The position numbers and the translations under genes were made by a program. The notes beneath the pieces are model-generated. The model was given only the letters and a program-made list of their open reading frames with translations, was not told where the DNA came from and did no database searches. A DNA stretch of 64,000 nt from Streptomyces sp. NBC_00162. GTDB taxonomy: Bacteria > Actinomycetota > Actinomycetes > Streptomycetales > Streptomycetaceae. Position 1 is the first letter of the stretch; the number at the start of each line of letters is the position of its first letter. Positions 60,409-64,000 of the stretch are shown here, piece by piece. The DNA lies in the NCBI RefSeq assembly GCF_024611995.1, contig NZ_CP102509.1:4960001-5024000 (forward strand), given 5' to 3'.

Positions 60409-61862
60409 CCAAGCTCTTCATCGGCGGCGAGTGGGTGGAGCCGGAGGGCGGCCACTACGAGGTGGTCAACCCGGCGGACGAGTCGGTGGTCGGGCTCGCG
60501 CCCGAGGCATCACCGGCGCAGGTCGCGGAGGCGGCGCGGGCCGCGGCCGAGGCCTTCGGGGCGTGGTCCCGTACGAGGCCGGAGGAGCGGGCCGCGATCC
60601 TGGACCGGGCCGCCGACATCATCCAGCGGGAGTACGAGCCGTGGACGGCCCTCGCCCAGGCCGAGACCGGCGCGCCGACCGGCATCGCCCGCGGCATGCA
60701 GGTGGGGGTGGGCGTGGCCCGGTTCCGCCGGTACGCGCGCGGAGCCCTCGAACCCGTGGAGAAGGGCCTCCCGCCGCAGGTCACGGAGGCCGGCCCGATG
60801 GGCAAGGCGGGCGTCCTCGGTGCGCTGGAGGTGCGCCAGCCGGTCGGCGTGGTCACTTGCATCACCTCGTACAACAACCCGTGGGCGAACCCGGCCGGCA
60901 AGGTCGCCCCCGCCCTGGCGATGGGCAACACGGTGGTGGTCAAACCCGCCCCGCAGGACCCGCTGTCGGTGTTCAAGATGGCGGAGGCGCTCGCGGAGGC
61001 GGGAGTTCCGCCCGGTGTGGTGAACGTGGTCAACGGTCAGTCGGTGGCGGTCGGCGAGGCCGCCGTGGACTCCCCGGACGTGGACATGGTCTCCTTCACC
61101 GGCTCCACGGCGGTCGGGCAGCGCATCGCCGAGGTGTGCGGGCGGACCATGAAGCGGCAGCTGATGGAACTGGGCGGCAAGGGCGCGGCGATCGTCTTCG
61201 AGGACGCCGACCTGGACGCGGCGATGATGGGCATCGGCACCACCTTCTCCTTCTACTCCGGCCAGATCTGCACCGCTCCGACCCGGGTGATCGTGCACCG
61301 GTCCGTCCACGACGCGCTGGTGGAGAAGCTGACCGGCTACCTGGCCTTCATGAAGGTCGGCGAACCGGCGGCGCAGGGCACGGTGGTCGGCCCGGTCATC
61401 TCGGCGGCCCACCGCGACCGGGTGGAGTCCTACATCGAGCTGGGGAAGAAGGAAGGCGCCCGGATCGCGGTGGGCGGCGACCGCCCGGCGGTCCGGGCCG
61501 ACGGCAAGGGCTTCTACGTGGCCCCGACCCTGCTGGTGGACTGCACCAACGACATGCGGGTGGTCCGCGAGGAGGTCTTCGGCCCGGTCGTCGTGGTCGT
61601 CCCCTTCGACACGGAGGAGGAGGCCGTCGCCCTGGCCAACGACTCCGACTTCGGGCTGATCAGCTACGTCTGGTCGGGGGACCCGTCGCGCGCCTTCGGG
61701 GTGGCCCGCCGGCTCCGGTCGGGCGGGGTCGGCGTGAACACCATCGGCCGGAACATGGAGGCGCCGTTCGGCGGCTTCAAGCGGTCGGGCGTGGGACGCG
61801 ACGTCGGCTCGTACGCGCTCCATGCCTACAGCGAGATCCAGTCGATCGTCTGGACCACGTAG
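60405..61862 (+). CDS. Aldehyde dehydrogenase family protein
   Basis: This is 485 residues from GTG 60405, overlapping the amidohydrolase stop (GTGA). It has the full set of motifs: cofactor pocket ITSYNNPWANPAGKVAPALA, VSFTGSTAVGQRIAEV, catalytic Glu in MELGGKGAAIVFED, catalytic Cys in FYSGQICTAPTRV, and NMEAPFGGFKRSGVGRD. It oxidises an aldehyde with NAD(P). It closes the catabolic cluster that begins at 55423. Confidence 0.94.
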   Translation: MTKLFIGGEWVEPEGGHYEVVNPADESVVGLAPEASPAQVAEAARAAAEAFGAWSRTRPEERAAILDRAADIIQREYEPWTALAQAETGAPTGIARGMQVGVGVARFRRYARGALEPVEKGLPPQVTEAGPMGKAGVLGALEVRQPVGVVTCITSYNNPWANPAGKVAPALAMGNTVVVKPAPQDPLSVFKMAEALAEAGVPPGVVNVVNGQSVAVGEAAVDSPDVDMVSFTGSTAVGQRIAEVCGRTMKRQLMELGGKGAAIVFEDADLDAAMMGIGTTFSFYSGQICTAPTRVIVHRSVHDALVEKLTGYLAFMKVGEPAAQGTVVGPVISAAHRDRVESYIELGKKEGARIAVGGDRPAVRADGKGFYVAPTLLVDCTNDMRVVREEVFGPVVVVVPFDTEEEAVALANDSDFGLISYVWSGDPSRAFGVARRLRSGGVGVNTIGRNMEAPFGGFKRSGVGRDVGSYALHAYSEIQSIVWTT

Positions 61863-61870
61863 CCGGCGGG

Positions 61871-62722
61871 TCAGGCCAGGTGCCGGAGCTTGTCGGGGTT
61901 GCGGATGACCCGGATCTCGGTGATCCGGCCGTTCTCGACCTCCACGCAGGCGACGGTGTCCGGCCGCCCGGCCGTGGTGAGCAGCAGGCCCGGCAGGCCA
62001 TTGACGTCGACGGCCACGAGCTGCGGGGCCTCCATCGGCTGGGCGAGCACGGCTGCGAGAAAACGAGCCACGTTCTCGGCGCCGTGCAGCGGGCGCAAGG
62101 CTGCCCTGACCTTTCCGCCGCCGTCGTTCCACGCGGTGACGTCGGGGGCGAGCAGCTCCAGCATGCGGTTCAGGTCGCCGCCGAGGCATGCGGCGAGAAA
62201 CTCGTCGGTGACCTGGCGCCTCACCTCGGCCGGGGCCGCGTAGCGCGGCCGACGTGCCTGGACGTGCGACTTGGCTCGGGAACCGACCTGGCGTACCGAG
62301 GTCTCGGTGCGGTCGAGCGTCTCGGCGATCTCCCGATACGAGAAGCCGAAGACCTCCTTGAGCACGAAGACCGCGCGCTCCAGCGGTGAGAGGCTCTCCA
62401 GAACCACCAGCATGGCGAGCGAGACCGACTCGGCCAACTCCATGTCCCCGGTGGCGTCCGGCACGGTGACCAGCGGCTCGGGCAGCCAGGGGCCGACGTA
62501 CTGCTCCCGCTTGACGGCGGCCGAACTCAGCCGGTTGAGCGCGAGGTTGGTGATCGTGCGGGCCAGGTAGCCGCGCGGGTTGTCGACCGGGCCGGGCACC
62601 TGGCTGCAGCGGAGCCAGGTGTCCTGGACCAGGTCCTCGGCGTCCGCGACGCTGCCGAGCATCCGGTAGGCGATGCCGAAGAGCATCGGCCGGTGCTGTT
62701 CGAAGTCGGCGATCTCGATCAC
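61871..62722 (-). CDS. ECF41-type sigma factor with C-terminal SnoaL-like domain
   Basis: This is 283 residues from GTG 62722, coupled by GTGA to the preceding gene. Sigma region 2 is FGIAYRMLGSVADAEDLVQD and region 4 is SPLERAVFVLKEVFGFSYRE with ETSVRQVGSRAK. A C-terminal NTF2/SnoaL-like domain of about 110 residues follows (DEFLAACLGGDLNRMLELLA, PGLLLTTAGRPDTVACVEVE). This extension replaces an anti-sigma factor in the ECF41 group (SigJ-like). Partnership with a carboxymuconolactone decarboxylase gene is the group's known hallmark and is present here. Confidence 0.92.
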   Translation of the reverse strand: MIEIADFEQHRPMLFGIAYRMLGSVADAEDLVQDTWLRCSQVPGPVDNPRGYLARTITNLALNRLSSAAVKREQYVGPWLPEPLVTVPDATGDMELAESVSLAMLVVLESLSPLERAVFVLKEVFGFSYREIAETLDRTETSVRQVGSRAKSHVQARRPRYAAPAEVRRQVTDEFLAACLGGDLNRMLELLAPDVTAWNDGGGKVRAALRPLHGAENVARFLAAVLAQPMEAPQLVAVDVNGLPGLLLTTAGRPDTVACVEVENGRITEIRVIRNPDKLRHLA

Positions 62723-63279
62723 GTACGCGACGGTACCGTGCAGGCCTCGGAGAAGCCCTGGCTGGTCAGGCCGAAGGCGCTGTTCATCCGGGAGCGCCAG
62801 TTCTCCAGGGCGACCATGGCGGTGAGTTCCACGAAGGCGGCCTCGCCCAGCCGCCGGAGCAGCGCTTCGGCGAGTCCGTCCGTGACGCCGGGCTCGGTCT
62901 CGGTCATGGCCTCGGCGTACTCCATGACCTGGAGTTCCAGCTCGGTGAAGGCCTCGCGATGGTGCCGCCACTGCGGCACCAGAGAGATCTTGTCGAGCGG
63001 CAGGCCGAGTTCGCTGCCTTCCCAGTGTCCGAAGTCCATGCACCAAGAGCAGTTGATCCGGGCCGCGGTGGCCATCACGGCGAGATGCCTCAGGGCCGGC
63101 TCGAGTGCGTTCCACTTGGCGACGGAGCGCTCCAGCTTGACGTAGCTGAGCAGGACCTTCTGGTTGTGGCCGATCGCGAGCCCGGGGTCGAGCACCTCGC
63201 CGTACTTCCGCCGGGAGTACCAGGACCCCATGCGGTTCAGCAGGGTACGGGGCGGGGCGAGCGAGATGCGGGCGGTCAT
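62719..63279 (-). CDS. Carboxymuconolactone decarboxylase-family protein (AhpD-like)
   Basis: This 186-residue protein has the CxxC redox motif in ARINCSWCMDFGHWEG and the helical AhpD-like surroundings (HLAVMATAARI, WRHHREAFTELELQVMEYAE). COE-type proteins of this class accompany ECF41 sigma factors and may deal with peroxide or other redox stress. ATG 63279 has GGAGG upstream. It is the first gene of the two-gene operon. Confidence 0.92.
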   Translation of the reverse strand: MTARISLAPPRTLLNRMGSWYSRRKYGEVLDPGLAIGHNQKVLLSYVKLERSVAKWNALEPALRHLAVMATAARINCSWCMDFGHWEGSELGLPLDKISLVPQWRHHREAFTELELQVMEYAEAMTETEPGVTDGLAEALLRRLGEAAFVELTAMVALENWRSRMNSAFGLTSQGFSEACTVPSRT

Positions 63280-63320
63280 TTCGGGCCTCCAGGCTTACGG
63301 ATGGATGCTTCTGGAGGTAG

Positions 63321-63347
63321 GACAGGACAGCTGCCGGGAATGTGACA
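63321..63347 (-). promoter_or_regulatory. ECF41-class promoter TGTCACA-N16-TGTC
   Basis: Read on the minus strand, TGTCACA (63347-63341) and TGTC (63324-63321) are 16 bases apart, very near the ECF41 consensus TGTCACA ... CGTC. It lies about 40 bases before the decarboxylase ATG and points to positive autoregulation by the sigma factor. Confidence 0.7.
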
Positions 63348-63358
63348 TCAGAGATGTC

Positions 63359-64000
63359 CTAGCGGCCGTCGGCGAAGGTCTTCGGGTCGGCGGTCGCGAG
63401 GCGGTCCAGGGCGGCGGCCGCCTGGGCCTCGGGCGGACGGCCGTCGTCCCGCAGCGTCCAGTGGAAGTAGCGCCGCGATCCGCCCTCCGATTCCGCTTCC
63501 GTTTCCGCTTCCGGCCGGATGCTGAAGCCCACGTCCACCGTGTCCGGCTCACGCCAACTGGTGCCGACCCAGCCCGGTTCGACGTCCCACCGGGTCAGCA
63601 GGTCCGGGCGCTCCCGAAGGCCTGCCTTGATCAGCCGGGCCGTGTTCCGGGCCGGCCAGCACCAGGAGCGGTCCCGCTCGGCGCGCCCGACCTCGGCGTC
63701 GTAGGCGGCCGCGGCGAAGCGGTACTCGGGCGGTGTCGGCCCGACCGCCCCGCGCCAGTCGCCCCACACCACCTCGTCGCCGTCCCGGCGGATGGTCACG
63801 TACAGCGCCCCGCAACAGCCTTCGGTGCAGTACGCCTCGGCGAGCTGCACCTCCCGCGGCTCGGCCCCGGCGCGGAGTTCGCCGGTGTCGAGCAGCAACT
63901 CGGGGGAGCCGGCCGGGCCCTTCCCGAAGTGCTCGGTCACCAGGGGCCGGCCATCCACCAGGATCCGGGTCTCGACGGCGTTCGCTTCCGCCGGATCGCG
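63359..64000 (-). CDS. Conserved protein of unknown function (5' end probably outside the window)
   Basis: The frame is open to the edge of the window. An internal GTG at 63958 would give 199 residues, but coding sense continues upstream (AEANAVETRILVDGRPLVTE), so the true start probably lies beyond base 64000. Visible features are AYCTEGCCGALYVTIRRDGD with three closely spaced cysteines, WGDWRGAVGPTPPEYRFAAA and RSWCWPARNTARLIKAGL. No membrane segment is seen. I do not recognise the family. The Cys cluster may bind metal. Confidence 0.6.
   Translation of the reverse strand, partial: RDPAEANAVETRILVDGRPLVTEHFGKGPAGSPELLLDTGELRAGAEPREVQLAEAYCTEGCCGALYVTIRRDGDEVVWGDWRGAVGPTPPEYRFAAAAYDAEVGRAERDRSWCWPARNTARLIKAGLRERPDLLTRWDVEPGWVGTSWREPDTVDVGFSIRPEAETEAESEGGSRRYFHWTLRDDGRPPEAQAAAALDRLATADPKTFADGR

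Overview
The window is very GC-rich, with GTG starts, four-base ATGA/GTGA gene overlaps and Streptomyces-type gene families throughout. It reads as the chromosome of a Streptomyces or close relative. I see no rRNA, tRNA, CRISPR array, transposase or integrase. This is mostly chromosomal core, with a few accessory loci set into it.

Layout. (1) Bases 1-8633, all minus strand: one edge of a contractile injection system (CIS) cluster, with assembly protein (cut by the window edge), inner tube, sheath, AAA+ ATPase, a DUF4255 baseplate/cap protein and a large beta-propeller/DUF11 protein. A LuxR regulator (8813-9484) and a divergent membrane protein with Ig-like domains (9666-11021) follow. (2) 11430-13889: a type VII-like WXG module with a lipoprotein. 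A frameshifted Xre regulator remnant lies next to it. (3) 14326-17067: hemL, a histidine phosphatase and a conserved unknown. (4) 17241-22728: a deacetylase-like lipoprotein and the System II cytochrome c maturation operon resA-ccdA-resB-ccsB. (5) 23694-29850: late futalosine-pathway menaquinone genes (UbiD-like, UbiA-like MqnP, UbiX-like, MqnE), interspersed with a rhomboid protease, a 44-residue protein and an Lrp regulator. (6) 29944-32645: GNAT, DUF4229, and a polycysteine leader peptide before a TcyP-like symporter. (7) 32650-35106: a second WXG-like module, carrying a lysozyme-like effector candidate and two duplicated small membrane genes. (8) 35245-54660: regulators (MerR, AraC), two FAA1-type acyl-CoA ligases, secreted hydrolases, a MacAB-like exporter with a lipoprotein and divergent two-component system, and an L,D-transpeptidase. 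(9) 54632-61862: an orphan membrane terpene cyclase-like protein, then a catabolic cluster (two luciferase-like monooxygenases, SDR, amidohydrolase, aldehyde dehydrogenase) with repeated CTGACG-N3-CGTCAG operators. (10) 61871-64000: an ECF41 sigma factor with its carboxymuconolactone decarboxylase partner and a promoter matching its own class, then a partial unknown.

The observations I rate most worth following are: the apparently leaderless Cys-Cys-Cys leader peptide before the symporter; the CIS edge with its secreted-looking propeller and single-pass membrane partner; the two WXG modules; and the shared operator set of the catabolic cluster. Functions come from reading motifs and family memory. 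No database search was run.
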